Positions 43,287 to 54,162 of a DNA stretch of 64,000 nucleotides are shown here, piece after piece (within the stretch, counting starts at the first letter, position 1; the number at the start of each line of letters is the position of its first letter). The stretch covers positions 496,001 through 560,000 of the forward strand of contig RQOL01000374.1 of assembly GCA_013076295.1 (NCBI GenBank). Reading direction: 5' to 3'. A program made the translations under genes and the position numbers. Source of the DNA: Sanderia malayensis (Eukaryota > Cnidaria > Scyphozoa > Semaeostomeae > Pelagiidae). The notes beneath the pieces were generated by a model. The model had not been told where the DNA came from, did no database searches, and saw only the letters and a list, made by a program, of their open reading frames with translations.

Positions 43287-44404
43287 ATGGCAGAATTTAC
43301 GTTAGAAATGAAGAGGGCCTAATCAAGACATCATTTGCTGTTCAAGCTGCCTCTAACAAATGGGTGCTGGTGGTGAAAGATATGATTAAAGGTGCACTAG
43401 CTGTAAAATCAATGGCTATTTCTCATGCAACACTGGCTCGTCTCTTGGAAATAGTTGATAGCAACATAAATCTCGATGAGATAAATCATAAATTACAATT
43501 TCATGGAGAAGATGTTACAAGTCTGTTTGAGAAGAACGGCGCCATCATTGAAACGAAGCGATATGGGGGAACGTATACTCAATTTCTAACCCTATACACT
43601 GAAGTTTTGAGCAAAGAAGAAGCACATGAAGATAAGGTTGTAATCTATATGCAGAAAAATGGTGATTTTCCCATAAAGTTATGCCTGGGAATACGAAGAT
43701 GGAAGAATGAGAAACCAACTAAAACTGGAATAAATCTAAAAGAAGAAATGTTGGAAGCATTGCATGGAAAGCTTGCTGATCTGAAAATGCTAGCACCGTC
43801 ATCCTGCAAAAGGCCTCTATCATTAATTATACCATCATCTTCTGGAAGTGCCGAATCTGATGCGAAGAAAAAAAAGAAAGAAAATATCACAGCTCAAAAA
43901 AAGAAAGAACAATTTGATGATTCCTCAGTAGCAAAGATATTTAAAGCAGCATCAGGAAATGATGATGAAATGCTGCAAAAAGCATATGCTGAACTCCAAG
44001 AAGAAGAAGATGCTGATGTACGAGTACAAGAAGCATATGCTAAAATTCTCTTGAAACGCATTTTCAAAAAAGCAAAAGAATACTGTGAAAAATGCTCAAC
44101 TACAGAGATTTACTCTACATCAATTGATGCTACTGACCACAAGCAAGATTGTATGGTTCACAATGCTTTCAGATTTTTATCGTTTCACATCAGTTATGTC
44201 AACGCCGATATGCTGGCTGAGGGGAAAGAATCGTTCAAAAAATCAATGTTTGATGAGTTGAAGAATGGACGTCTAACTCAAACAATCAAATCCAATGTCG
44301 GAAATCTGTATGATGAATTATCACATACAAACCTCTCTACATCCGTATATTTGCTACAGATATTGAACAGGATTATAAACAATTTAGTCACACCATTTGT
44401 TTAA
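43287..44404 (+). pseudogene. Polinton accessory protein, left copy (frameshifted near start)
   Basis: Homologous to the intact 373-residue gene at 60704-61825. The ATG at 43287 is preserved, but missing bases in the first ten codons throw the frame, so the native frame is open only from about 43320 onward. Features: folded-looking N-terminal 180 residues, a Lys-rich linker (DAKKKKKENITAQKKK), a helical acidic segment with EEEEDADVRVQEAYAK, and a CEKCSTTEIY...H-x3-C possible zinc site. Family not recognised. Confidence 0.6.
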
Positions 44405-44536
44405 GTTTTATAAACATTATTTGTGTTAAAAATAGTTGTTAGTTATTTGTTCTAAAAATTGTTATAAATAGAAGTTAGTTATTGCTATAAGAAGTTAGTT
44501 ATTGTTGTAAAGAGACGTTCTAAATTTGTTATAAAT
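44405..44536 (+). promoter_or_regulatory. Short spacer with GTTATAAATA/GAAGTTAGTTATT repeats
   Basis: Contains repeated GTTATAAAT (44460 and 44528) and three GAAGTTAGTTATT-like blocks. The last TATAAAT is only 8 bases before the ATPase ATG, which is too close for a conventional TATA box unless the leader is very short. Mirrored at 60572-60700. Confidence 0.5.
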
Positions 44537-45229
44537 ATGAGTTTTGACTTGAGATTTAAAGCACCTTTTTCTCTGATTTTATCTGGAGTAAGCGGAAGCG
44601 GCAAAACTACTTGGGTAGAAAATCTATTTAAAAATTATAATAATATAATCGATGATCGCAGGCAATATCCCAATCTCATGTGGATCTCAGGAACGAACCA
44701 GCCAGAGCTATTTGAGCGCATTAAAAAAAGTTTTGTTGGGAATTGTAGATTTATTACTGAATTACCTGAAAACTTGTACGAAGAAATCGAGAGGTCAGAC
44801 AAAAGATTAACTATTGTTGTTGATGATCTAATGCATGAAATTGCAAACTTCAAAGATTTGGGAAAATTGTTCACAAAAGGAAGATCTCATCTCAACATTA
44901 ATGTTATTGTTATGATGCAAAATCCTTTCCCAAGAGGAACGGAAATGAGAAATTTGGCTCTCAATACTCAATATCAAGTTCTTTTCAAAAATCCTAGAGA
45001 TAGAAGTCAAATTAGATTTCTTGCACGACAAATTATGCCTGCATCTCCTAAAACATTTCTTGACATTTATAATGATCCAACAGCAAGAATGTATGGATAT
45101 CTACTCTGTGATTTCACCCAATCAATGAATGAAGATATGAGATTTCGAACAAATATTTTCCCTCATGAAGCTCCCATAGCAGTGTACAAGTCTAAAAAAG
45201 GTTATAAATACCCATCTATATGTTTATGA
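44537..45229 (+). CDS. Polinton packaging ATPase (FtsK/HerA-type, A32-like)
   Basis: 230 residues. Walker A GVSGSGKT at residues 17-24, Walker B LTIVVDDLM near 95-103, and a downstream QIRFLARQIMP segment. The short single-domain ATPase is the type that pumps DNA into capsids in Polintons, virophages and related viruses. It is intact in this copy. Its TGA (45227-45229) overlaps the ATG of the next gene (45226) as ATGA. Confidence 0.85.
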   Translation: MSFDLRFKAPFSLILSGVSGSGKTTWVENLFKNYNNIIDDRRQYPNLMWISGTNQPELFERIKKSFVGNCRFITELPENLYEEIERSDKRLTIVVDDLMHEIANFKDLGKLFTKGRSHLNINVIVMMQNPFPRGTEMRNLALNTQYQVLFKNPRDRSQIRFLARQIMPASPKTFLDIYNDPTARMYGYLLCDFTQSMNEDMRFRTNIFPHEAPIAVYKSKKGYKYPSICL

Positions 45230-45450
45230 AAACAGCAAAAATGACTTCTTTTGAAAAGATAATCATACAACCTAGCGAATCATTTACAACTGTTGATGAA
45301 CCGGCGAAGAAAAAGCCCAAAAAGATCATAAATAAAGGAAGAAAGCCTAAAAAGCGTCTATCAGGTGGCAAAAGGAAAAGAAGATACAGACGACGGAAGA
45401 AAAACACTATAAATGATAAATTGTTAGAAATATTAATTGATTTGTTATGA
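45226..45450 (+). CDS. Small Lys/Arg-rich protein between ATPase and integrase
   Basis: About 74 residues from MKTAKMTSFEK (an in-frame ATG at 45220 gives two extra). The centre is highly basic (KKKPKKIINKGRKPKKRL, KRKRRYRRRKK). Conserved in the right copy (59659-59889). Joined to its neighbours by ATGA overlaps at both ends. Probably binds DNA; possibly virion core. Confidence 0.6.
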   Translation: MKTAKMTSFEKIIIQPSESFTTVDEPAKKKPKKIINKGRKPKKRLSGGKRKRRYRRRKKNTINDKLLEILIDLL

Positions 45451-46502
45451 ATCTAGAAAAGTTATATTCTGATCCTTCTGTTCCGGGTTCTCTTGGAGGT
45501 TTAGATAAAGCATATAGGGAATTTAAAAAAGTAATTCCTAATCTAACAAGAAAAGATGTTAAAGAGTGGAGTAAAACTAGTCTTGCATATTCATTGCACA
45601 GACCAAGTAGGAGGAACTTTAAACGTGAGCGGATACTAACTAATAACATTGATTATTTATGGGAATGCGATCTTGTTGATATGGCATATTTGAAAAAAGA
45701 AAACAACAACATTACATTTCTATTATGCTGTATTGATACTTTTAGCAAGTATGCTTGGGTAAAGCCTCTGAAAAGAAAAACAGCAAAAGAAATTGTTGAT
45801 GCTTTTAAAGAAATTTTATTGGAAAGAAAGCCCAAAAAGGTACGATCTGATAAAGGTACTGAGTTTTTAAACAAAGAATTTCAAGCTTTGCTGAAGAAAA
45901 ACGATATCGATTTTTACACTGCAAATAATGATGTAAAGGCAGCAATTGTGGAAAGATTCAATAGAACATTTAAAGGAAGAATGTATAGATACTTCACAGC
46001 TAAAAATACGTTAAGATATATTGATAATCTACAAGATTTTGTTGATTCTTACAACAATACCTATCATAGATCTATTGGCATGAAACCTTGTGAAGTTAAT
46101 CCAAACAATGTGAGCACTGTGCGAAAAAAGCTGTTTAAAAAAGAAACTAAAAAAAATAAAAAGATCTTTAAAATTGGAGATTATGTAAGACTGAGTTTGA
46201 AGAAGAGAATGTTTAAGAAAGGTTATTTACAAAATTATACTGAAGAAATATTCAAGATTAGCAAAGTATTTAAAGAAAGGTATCCAGTAATGTATAAAAT
46301 TGAAGATCTCCAAGATGAAGAGATAGATGATCGCTTCTATAAAGAGGAGCTACAACATGTGTATCTTCCAAAAACCTTCGTCGTCGAGCAAGTGTTGGAA
46401 ACTAAGAAAAAAAGAGGTAAAAACTTCTATTTAATCAGGTGGAGAGGTTATCCTCCCCAGTTTGATGAGTGGGTAGCTGAAAGTCAATTAGAGACAATAT
46501 GA
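45447..46502 (+). CDS. Polinton integrase with chromodomain
   Basis: 351 residues. A zinc-poor N-terminal region precedes the rve core with D75 (LWECDLVD), D135 (KVRSDKGTEF) and E169 (AAIVERFNRT), a DDE triad. The C-terminal 45 residues form a chromodomain (FYLIRWRGYPPQFDEWV), which may guide insertion toward modified histones. The gene is open in this copy. It starts in ATGA overlap with the basic gene (45447-45450) and ends in ATGA overlap with the penton-like gene (46499-46502). It would insert the linear element into host DNA with 5-6 bp duplications, as known for Polintons. Confidence 0.9.
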   Translation: MNLEKLYSDPSVPGSLGGLDKAYREFKKVIPNLTRKDVKEWSKTSLAYSLHRPSRRNFKRERILTNNIDYLWECDLVDMAYLKKENNNITFLLCCIDTFSKYAWVKPLKRKTAKEIVDAFKEILLERKPKKVRSDKGTEFLNKEFQALLKKNDIDFYTANNDVKAAIVERFNRTFKGRMYRYFTAKNTLRYIDNLQDFVDSYNNTYHRSIGMKPCEVNPNNVSTVRKKLFKKETKKNKKIFKIGDYVRLSLKKRMFKKGYLQNYTEEIFKISKVFKERYPVMYKIEDLQDEEIDDRFYKEELQHVYLPKTFVVEQVLETKKKRGKNFYLIRWRGYPPQFDEWVAESQLETI

Positions 46503-47391
46503 TTGATGAAGAATTTGACTTGGTTCTTCCTTCGGGATTTGTTACTGATAGATTAAAACTAGTAGATTTCACAGTTGATTTACCTCACGTTTTTCAATTA
46601 AACAATAAAAGAAAATGGGAAATGGCATTACTACAAATGACGCTGCCAGATAGAGGAGAAAAATCATTACATGATCAATACTGGTTTTCAATTTCCAACG
46701 AGTATGTGACTATTACCGATGAAGATGGAAAATTGATTTCTTGGGGTACAGATGGTTTTTTCTATGAAAAGATCCGTCTTGATAAAGAAATTATCGAAAC
46801 CCGTGATAATACTCTGATGTATTATGAATTCAAAAGACTTTTCAATGATAGAGTCTTGGATTTCCCTGAATTTGGGTACATATTAAAAAACATGTTATCA
46901 GTATCATTAATTGATGGAAAGATACAGTTTGAAATGAAAGATGATTTGAAAACATTAGGCTTTGCAACTCATGGAGGTAAAAGACGGAGATATACTAGTG
47001 CACTTTTAATAACATTTTGAAGACCTTTGGCACATTTTCTTGGTTTAGAAGATCAGGTCACCCACACTTTACCAAATGGCTCAATAGTCAAATACTTTCA
47101 CTACAAGATTTCTGATAGTATACAATCCAGTCAAACAATGAAACTGATTGTTCACAAAAGGAAGGCAGATGGTGACTCGCCGACTGGAGGAAAGATAAAC
47201 TGCTTAAGCAGAATAAAGGACGGTGTTCATCTAAATGAACATACTTCTATAAATGTATAATGTGATGTATTGGAAAGCAACTATCTTGGAGGTGTTAACA
47301 AACGAAGAGTTTTGAGAAAACTAGCATTTTACGATACAGATCTTGATACATATGTTAGATATTACGCTCCAAAGAATATAATTTACACACC
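46499..47391 (+). pseudogene. Penton-like minor capsid protein, left copy
   Basis: Starts MIDEEFDLVLPSG. The N-terminal motif KWEMALLQMTLPDRG resembles the second virion-like protein at 55845-56855 (KWEVALVEM). A TGA at 47018-47020 replaces a Ser codon kept in the right copy. A TAA at 47258-47260 is shared by both copies, and the frame continues after it until the element breaks at 47391. A single-jelly-roll penton-like role is inferred from position, size and the paralog, not from a decisive motif. Confidence 0.5.
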
Positions 47392-47755
47392 ACGCCCCAC
47401 GTAATTCATCCCTTGTTTCTTTGATTGTGAATTCTATCTGATCAAGTTTGTCCAGTTTTAATAATCGACTTGAGAAACTTAAAAACATATCTTTAATTTC
47501 CTTCATTTCGTTAAATAGGGCTCCTTCCGTAGAACTGACATTTGGCCTAGGCCTAATCTTTACGTTTCCTTGTTGTCCTTCCACACGCTGCCCCTGCACG
47601 CCGTCATCTTTATTAAAATTGTTGACAAAGTTTTCAAGAGACTTGACTTTAGGCTCGTTCTCGCGAAATCTTTTATTGCCTGGTGGCTTACTAGGAGTAA
47701 TTGTGATTGTTGTACTTTTATGGGTGTTAGTTGCTGCAGCCATGTACGCCATGTT
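47392..47755 (-). pseudogene. LINE ORF1 N-terminal fragment
   Basis: On the reverse strand, MAYMAAATNTHKSTT leads into a coiled-coil-like segment (EMKEIKDMFLSFSSRLLKLDKL) that ends at the Polinton junction 47391/47392. The composition is that of a LINE ORF1 start. Unusually the 5' part, not the 3' part, is retained. Confidence 0.4.
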
Positions 47756-47807
47756 GAAAATTTCAAAACAAACCGGTGAGCTCGTTCCTTATTTCGTTAT
47801 TTAACCA

Positions 47808-48843
47808 ATGGCCGCGGAAAATCAGCAAACTCCTGAGGGTCCGGTTCTTAATGCCCGTCTAGAGTCCTTAGAGAATTCGCTCGCCAATATCCACGAGACT
47901 CTACGTAGCTTGTTAGCGCCTAATAACGAAGCATCAGGGTCAGCCGCCTCGGGTATGTTTTCCTCGTCCGAGCAACAGGAAAGCCAGGCAGCCATTCCTG
48001 TCACACCAAGCTTTTTACGGGTTCAAAGCTCTAACCCAACGATTCCCACACCAAGTTTGCTGAATCCACCAACATCTGGCCCTTCTCCCACCGCAGCTCC
48101 CACCTGGTTGGAAAATATAACTGGCCTACCTGCTGAAGTGCTGAACAGTTCCCCACAGCAATGGCTATCCTAGCCATCTTCAACAGCAATTTCGGTGATG
48201 GGTGGCTTGGCCCCTGTCCCGGGTTACCTTGTGGCTATGATCGAGAAGGGGGAGTTTGTTGATTTTGCGCTGTTACACTTTGCTTCCCACAATGTCGCCG
48301 TCCAGTGCTCAACTAGATCGCTTGCTGAAGAACACCCTGAAGCTCGTCACAACCTTCGAGGACTGGGCGGAGGCCTGGGCAATCTTTGCTTCAGTCACAA
48401 TCAAACATGCAGCGGACAGACTCCCCTCTTTGCTTTCGTATGTTTTGTTGATTGCAAAGGCGCACAGGGATGTGCCGGGACGGGGGTGGCTATCTTACGA
48501 CACCGCTTTTCGCAAGCAAGTCGCCACGAATCCGCAAATCTCTTGGGCAGCAATAGACCCAACTTTGTATATTGCGACAGTATTGACCTCGGGGGTCCAA
48601 CAGCCCGCATTGCCAATCAGGCCGGCACAGCCGCCCAACAAGCTCATGTCCACATGTGCTATGTGGAACCGGGGGTGCTGTACATACACCCACTGCCGCT
48701 ACGCTCTTATTTGCAGTGTTTGTCGCGGGGATCATCAGTTCGTGGTTTGTCCCTCTAAAGCAACCCGCCCTGCAGGGCAAGATAGAAAGCGTCACAGATC
48801 TCCGTTGCCACCCCCAAAAAAGAAGCAGCGCTCATCCAAGTGA
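47808..48843 (+). pseudogene. DIRS-like Gag
   Basis: MAAENQQTPEGP begins a Pro/Ser-rich N-terminal part that reaches a TAG at 48171-48173. The same frame continues to about 48290 and then shifts to the frame open to 48843. The C-terminal part ends with a Cys/His cluster (CAMWNRGCCTYTHC, CSVCRGDHQFVVC) and a basic tail, as in DIRS gag proteins. Confidence 0.6.
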
Positions 48844-49074
48844 CTAGACTTTTTGCGGAAGGACATTTTGCGTAATTCAAAATATGTATTTGCTTTGCCT
48901 GTTGTTATCACCGCCTTACGTGTTTATGCCTGGTGTGATTTCCTGCGCCATTCTTCTCATGCGGACGCTAAGTGGGCGCTCAATGGGATTATCCATGGTT
49001 TTGACATCGGCTAAACCTCTGGGTCACCCAGACCCGCGACTTGTAACTGCTCATCTGCTCTGAAGCAACCAGCC

Positions 49075-50340
49075 GTGATAAACGCTTACATTGCGGAGGA
49101 GCTTTCTCAAGGCACAATGGCAGGCCCGTTCGTTGCCCCACCCCTGCCTTCATTGATAGTCAGTCGTTTTGGAGTGATCCCTAAGTCTACCCCAGGTAAA
49201 TGGCGTTTGATCACGGACCTGTCCTTTCCCCCTAGCCACAGCGTGAATGATTGTATTCCGGATATAGACGCCTCAGTGTCATATGCAGGCATTCCAGAAG
49301 CCATCTCCAAAATCATGGTCACGGGCACAAGGGCAGTGATGGCGAAATTTGATATTAAAAGGGCATACCGTTTACTCCCGGTCCGGCCCGAAGACCGTCG
49401 TTTTTTAGGTATGTGCTGGCAAGGTCTCTATTTTATTGACCTTGCTTTGCCATTTGGTTTGCGGTCCGGCCCCAGATATTCACTCGTGTTGCTGATGTTT
49501 TACAATCAATCTTCGAGCAGCATGGGGGGCCTGCTCTCATCCAACATTACTTAGACGACTTCATCATCATCGGTCGCCCAGGAACAGACGATTGCGCGCA
49601 CACCCTCCGTCACTGCTTCGAAATCTGTTCTAGGCTGGGTGTTCCCCTGGCCGACGAGAAGACAGAGGGTCCAGCAACAGAAATATCATTAACAGGTCAA
49701 ACAAAATCTAGCAAGATGGGCAGGTAAAATGTCGGGAACAAAACGTGATTTATTATCTCTAATTGGAACGTTACAACATTGCTGTCAAGCCGTCGTGTTG
49801 GGTAGACCATTCTTACGTTGTTTGATCGACAGGGCGAGCTCGGTGCCGGAATTAAATTATCATGTTTGTTTGACGGCTTGGGAGTGCGATCACATACACT
49901 GGTGGGATACCCTCTTGTCCCAATGGAACGGCCGCAGCTTGTTTCTTTACCGAACATGGTGCGAGGCCCCAACTCTCCGGGTAACCTCAGACGCAGCGGG
50001 AAGCAAAAGCTTTGCGGCCATTTTCGACAAACAATGGTTTGCGGCTGCTTGGCCCAGTAGCCTTCCACCCTTGAATATTGCTATTAAAGAACCCGCTTCA
50101 ATCGTTCTAGCCGCTCGCCTCTGGGGAACCTCCTGGCCGCGCAAGAGGGTCGTGTTCCGGTGTGACAACATGGCGGTGGTCCAGTGCCTTCAAAAGGGGA
50201 CGTGCAGGGATCGGCACCTGGCCTACCTGTTGCGCGAACTTTCATTACTCGCTATTGTAAACAATTTTACTTTTATTGCAATTCACATACCGGGGCGTAG
50301 CAACATCGCGGCTGATTCGCTTTCTCGCTTTGATTTTTGA
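49075..50340 (+). pseudogene. DIRS-like reverse transcriptase and RNase H
   Basis: RT motifs SRFGVIPKSTPGKWRLITDL, AKFDIKRAYRLLPV and LALPFGLRSGP are in one frame. The YLDDF box (about 49548) is in another after an indel near 49475. RNase H (49729-50340) has the four acidic positions in TSDAAGS, IKEPASIV, RCDNMAVV and NIAADSLSRF. The two domains would act together in cDNA synthesis. Confidence 0.8.
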
Positions 50341-50422
50341 GTTTTCTCTCCAATATGCCGGACGCGGATCGAACTCCCCAAACAATATCCGAGGATAACC
50401 TAACCCGATTACTTTTTCTGCC

Positions 50423-50990
50423 TTGGACGAAGGGTGGCAAAATTTGATGGCCAACTCCCTTTCCACTAATACTCAGAAGACCTATAGGTCCGCTCAAAAA
50501 CAATTCATTCGCTTTTGTACCAAGTACGGGTGTCTTAATCGACAGGGGTCTCCTTTCCCCATCTCTGAACTGACACTACTCCGTTTTATCGCAAGTCTCA
50601 GCACTTCCTGTAAAGCTTCATCGGTCAAAGTTTATTTATCGGCTGTCCGGGCGCTTCAACTACGTCACGGTTTCGGTGATCCACTGTTTGGGTGGATGCG
50701 GATCCCTATGGCCATTTGTGGCCTCCGACGACAGCAAGCCAACCCGCCCAAACACAAAATGCCTATCACGCCTCCTGTTCTTCGTTCGATAAAAAACCGA
50801 TTAAACTTGTCGCTATGGGACGATATTATGTTCTGGGCAGCCTGCCTTTCAGCCTTCTTCTGTTTCCTACGTGCTTCAGAGTTCACTGTACCGCCTGAAG
50901 GTTTTATTGCTTCCAAACATTTAACTGTTAACGACATTTCCATTGACAAGCATCCAGTTCCGGACCGCGTCTTCCTCAGACTCAAGTTTT
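50423..50990 (+). pseudogene. DIRS-like tyrosine recombinase, C-terminally truncated
   Basis: A SAM-like N-terminal domain (NSLSTNTQKTYRSAQKQF) and the first catalytic box (FFCFLRASEFTVP, catalytic Arg) are present. After about 50990 the frame enters unrelated hydrophobic sequence, so the HxxR and Tyr boxes are lost. The full enzyme would have inserted a circular cDNA without target duplication. Confidence 0.8.
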
Positions 50991-51184
50991 CGAACCTATG
51001 TTACTCAATTTTTCTTTTGCTGATACTTGTTCTCAAGGTTATGTTTAATATTTACTACAATTTGCTTTATTTCTTACGTTATCTGGTATGCTCTTGTGTA
51101 TTTGTTGTTGTCAGTCTCGCGTGCGCTTGCGTTCACACCTGCGCATCTCTACGTTAAATAAATTGATATTGATGACAATGATGA

Positions 51185-51395
51185 TTGTGTGCCTCGTTGA
51201 AGATGCAGTGTCTCACGCCTCAGCGGAGGCGCCATGTTAGTACCTCGTGGTAGGTACAGCGTTGAATGCCTCGTTGAAGGTGCAGTGTTAGTACCTCGTT
51301 GCAGGTACAGCGGCCATTACCTCGTTGAAGCAGTGTTAGTACCTCGTTGTAGGTACAGTGTTTAGTACCTCGTCTTAGGTACAGCTTGAAGCACC
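51185..51395. repeat. TACCTCGTTG tandem repeat
   Basis: Seven or more partial repeats alternate TTAGTACCTCGTTGTAGGTACAG with GCCTCGTTGAAGGTGCAGTG. Each TACCTCG...AGGTA is itself a short palindrome. Probably the 3' untranslated part of the DIRS-like element or a separate minisatellite. Confidence 0.65.
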
Positions 51396-52285
51396 ACCGA
51401 GCAATGCCACGTCTTTTGGGCTTGTGGGGCCTTATGCCTGCAAGCTCGTTTTGGCTTTTGTTTTCCTTAGGAGGTTACCGGCGGCTGCTAGGTGGTGTCG
51501 TCAGTTGGGTGCCTCCATTATTGTTTTTTGATTTTTTACGTTTATTTTTAGCCATTTCTTCCTGATCTGCCTTTTGCTAAGGGTTATTGTTTAGGGAGAG
51601 GGGAGGAATTGTTAGCTCCAAGGTATGAAAGCAATGAACTTACAGCTAGGGTCGTAAATTGAGCATAAAGAGTGTTGTCTTTACGTCTGTGATTCCGGTG
51701 GGGTCACACTACGTGTTCTGTGGCCGGAGTTTGTCAGAATCGCCGACCGTAAATGTCTTTCTCTACTCAAGCAATCCGGGCCGGTAGGCTAACCGCCCAA
51801 TTTCTTGAGATAACATTAAATGCTGGTTAATCCAAATTAAGCAGGGTTAATGGTCAAGAAATAGTTGCTTTGATATGCAGAGTTGCCAAATGGATTATCG
51901 TTATGACTGGACGGATACGAGTCCTTATACACAGTTCATCAACATTCCTCACACCTGGGCATAGAAAAATTTTGAATCCAAATTTAGATTGTGCGGCACC
52001 TTTTATCGTGAAACCCTAGGGGTATATAGCTGTACAGAATTTAGCATCTCCAATCACTCTTTGTTAGACTGCGCGGAGCGAGCATAATTTTCCCCACCCT
52101 CCCTCTCCTTTTTATTGTTTATTGATTTCATTATGATTTCAGTCATTATTCTGCAGTTTGACCATTCGGTCAGTACTGCCTGGTGTACCGTCCGGTGTTT
52201 GTCGGAATCGCTGACCGTAAATGTCTTTCTCTACTCAAGCAATCCGGGCCGGTAGGCTAACCCCCAATTTCTTGAGATAACACTA
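51396..52285. repeat. Non-coding stretch with an 88-bp direct repeat
   Basis: No genes. The block GTTTGTCRGAATCGCYGACC to CTTGAGATAACAYT occurs at 51729-51817 and 52197-52284, about 470 bp apart. The second copy abuts the Polinton polymerase remnant directly. Spacing and position suggest terminal repeats of a retroelement (LTR-like or DIRS-type). Confidence 0.55.
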
Positions 52286-53646
52286 ATGGCTTTCTGTGAA
52301 CAGGACAAGTTGGAAAACAACACGTTGATGTACTTGGAAAACAACATGTTGATGTACTTAGATGCAAACAATCTTTATGGATGGGCAATGTCGCAGCCAA
52401 TGCCTTATGGTGGTTTCAAACAATTTACACAAGAAGAAATTAAAAACACAAACATCGACGCTTTGTTGTCAAGATCTGATGAAGATATTGGCTACATTCT
52501 CAAAGTTGACTTAGAATATCCAGCTGAGTTACATGATCATCATGCAGATCTACCATTAGCACCACAAAGATTACAAGTTCGAGAAGAAATGTTATCAAAA
52601 TATCAAAGACAAGCTTATGGGAAAAGTTTAAGTCAACACCAAAGCTAATACCAAATCTATATGACAAAAAAGAATAGACCATGCATGAAAGAAATTTGAA
52701 GCAGTGTTTGGAATTGGGTTTGAAGCTAACAAAAGTTCATGAGATTATTGAATTCAAGTAAAACTTTTGGTTGAAAAAATATATTGATTTCAACACTCAA
52801 AAGAGAACTCAAGCAAGAAACGACTTTGAAAAAGATTTGCTCAAACTGATGAACAATTCTGTGTTTAGAAAGACGATGGAAAACGTAAGAAATCATTGAC
52901 GTTTTAAAATCTGCACAGATGGTATAATCCTGAGAAGATTGGTCAGAAATCCAAAGTTCTATGGAGTAATTGAAATTAATGAAGATACACTTTTGGTACA
53001 GAAAAAGATTGGGAAAGTTAAACTCGACAAACCAATGTATGTTGGTTTCAGCATATTAGATATTAGCAAGACATTGATCTATGACTTCCACTACAACTTT
53101 GCAAAACCAAACCTTCCAAACGTTCACCTATGCTACATGGATACTGATAGCTTCATCTATGACATACCAATGTCTCAAGATCAAGTTAACAGAGTATTGA
53201 AAGATCATGAAGATGGATTTGATTTCAGCAACTATGATAAAGAACATCCAAATTACTCTGTAGGAAACAAGAAAGTTATTGGGAAAATGAAAGATGAGCT
53301 CGGTGGTGGGAAAATGATAGAATTCGTCGGATTGAGATCGAAGATGTATAGCCTCAGAATCGATGATGGGCAAACAATCAAAAGAGCGAAAGGAATTAAA
53401 AAAGATGTTGTAAAGAAGCAAATAAAGCATGAAGATTACCTAGATTGTCTGAAAGAACAGCAAACCTATTCACACAGGCAGCGTAATATTGAATCACACA
53501 ATCATACCATCTACACAACAGAAAGAACAAAGAAATCGCTGAGCTCTTTTGATGATAAGAGATACATTCTTGATAATGGTTTTAACACACTGCCATGTGG
53601 GCATTATTTGCAAGAAAATGCGCAAGCTGCTGAAGAAAGATACTGA
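52286..53646 (+). pseudogene. Polinton protein-primed-type DNA polymerase B, C-terminal part
   Basis: Family-B polymerase motifs: MYLDANNLYGWAMSQPMP (motif A region), [15 protein letters not shown] (motif B region, where an Arg replaces a usually conserved Gly), and CYMDTDSF near 53132-53155 (motif C). The N-terminal 3'-5' exonuclease and terminal-protein regions are missing because the element is broken at 52285. In-frame stops or shifts lie between 52648 and 52939. It converges on the protease gene, with which it shares a 55-bp gap. Intact homologs replicate the linear element by protein priming. Confidence 0.85.
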
Positions 53647-53700
53647 GAAAAAGACATTATTTGAACATTTCTAAACTAACTGAACATTGAGTTTTCAACA

Positions 53701-54162
53701 TTATTTTAAACTATATCTTCTATTAACATAATTGTAAACATACAAATCATTACTTAACTTATCATTTACATTAAAATATTTATTGATTAATGAGTTCATT
53801 GTGACGTTTTTTGTTCTGTTAATGAGGAAGAACATGCAATGTTGTCCACATGTCGCACTCTCATAGGATTGAACTTGAGTTTTATTGTAAGTAAGCTTAA
53901 ACGGATGAATGAAGTTTTTAAATTCTTTCAGCATAGGAGGTTCACCAAACGAATCATAAAAATCCAAAACGCGATCATCGCTAATATAGACAGCTACCCA
54001 GTGAGTTCCTTTACCAGTAAAATTATCTTCATTGAAAATGAATGAGCAGGGCAGTAAATGCACATCGATGTTTTTGATTTCATCTTTTCCAAATGCACCA
54101 TGGAAATAAGGTAGCTTTTCATGTTTCAGAAGTAAGTTATTGATTGTTATATCATCCATCAT
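53701..54162 (-). CDS. Polinton maturation protease (adenovirus-type cysteine protease)
   Basis: A short C48/C5-like protease. It has GTHWVAVYI (His), VLDFYDSFGEPP (Asp) and ESATCGQHCMFF (Gln/Cys region) in the adenain order. True start is the ATG at 54162 (MMDDITINN); the frame extends slightly upstream without a Met. Its ATG overlaps the TAA of the capsid-like gene as TAATG. Homologs cleave virion proteins during maturation. The frame is open. Confidence 0.85.
   Translation of the reverse strand: MMDDITINNLLLKHEKLPYFHGAFGKDEIKNIDVHLLPCSFIFNEDNFTGKGTHWVAVYISDDRVLDFYDSFGEPPMLKEFKNFIHPFKLTYNKTQVQSYESATCGQHCMFFLINRTKNVTMNSLINKYFNVNDKLSNDLYVYNYVNRRYSLK

Larger units (their letters stand above)
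40798..47391 (+). mobile_element. Maverick/Polinton, left copy (truncated)
   Basis: A block of genes in the + orientation that is mirrored, at high similarity, by 57.2-64.0 kb on the other strand. It contains ATPase, integrase and penton-like genes plus accessory genes. It stops abruptly at 47391 inside the penton-like gene, where LINE and DIRS-like sequence follow. Lesions include a frameshift at the start of the 373-residue gene and a TGA at 47018. Closest known category: Polinton/adintovirus-type elements. Confidence 0.85.
47760..51160 (+). mobile_element. DIRS-like tyrosine-recombinase retrotransposon
   Basis: Gag-like, RT, RNase H and tyrosine recombinase are found in that order on the + strand, the DIRS order. 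It is higher in GC than the flanking Polinton. Frame changes in gag and RT and loss of the recombinase C-terminus show it is defective. Terminal split repeats could not be established. Confidence 0.75.

Noticed and set aside
47448..47804. Forward frame of 118 codons near the Polinton-DIRS junction
   Set aside because: It spans the antisense of the LINE ORF1-like fragment and has no recognisable domain.
48195..48758. Long forward frame overlapping DIRS gag
   Set aside because: Only its first part continues gag; the rest is out of frame with the Cys/His cluster at 48643-48765 in the neighbouring frame.
49697..50068. Reverse-strand frame over the DIRS RNase H
   Set aside because: Shadow of RNase H, which has all four acidic residues on the + strand.
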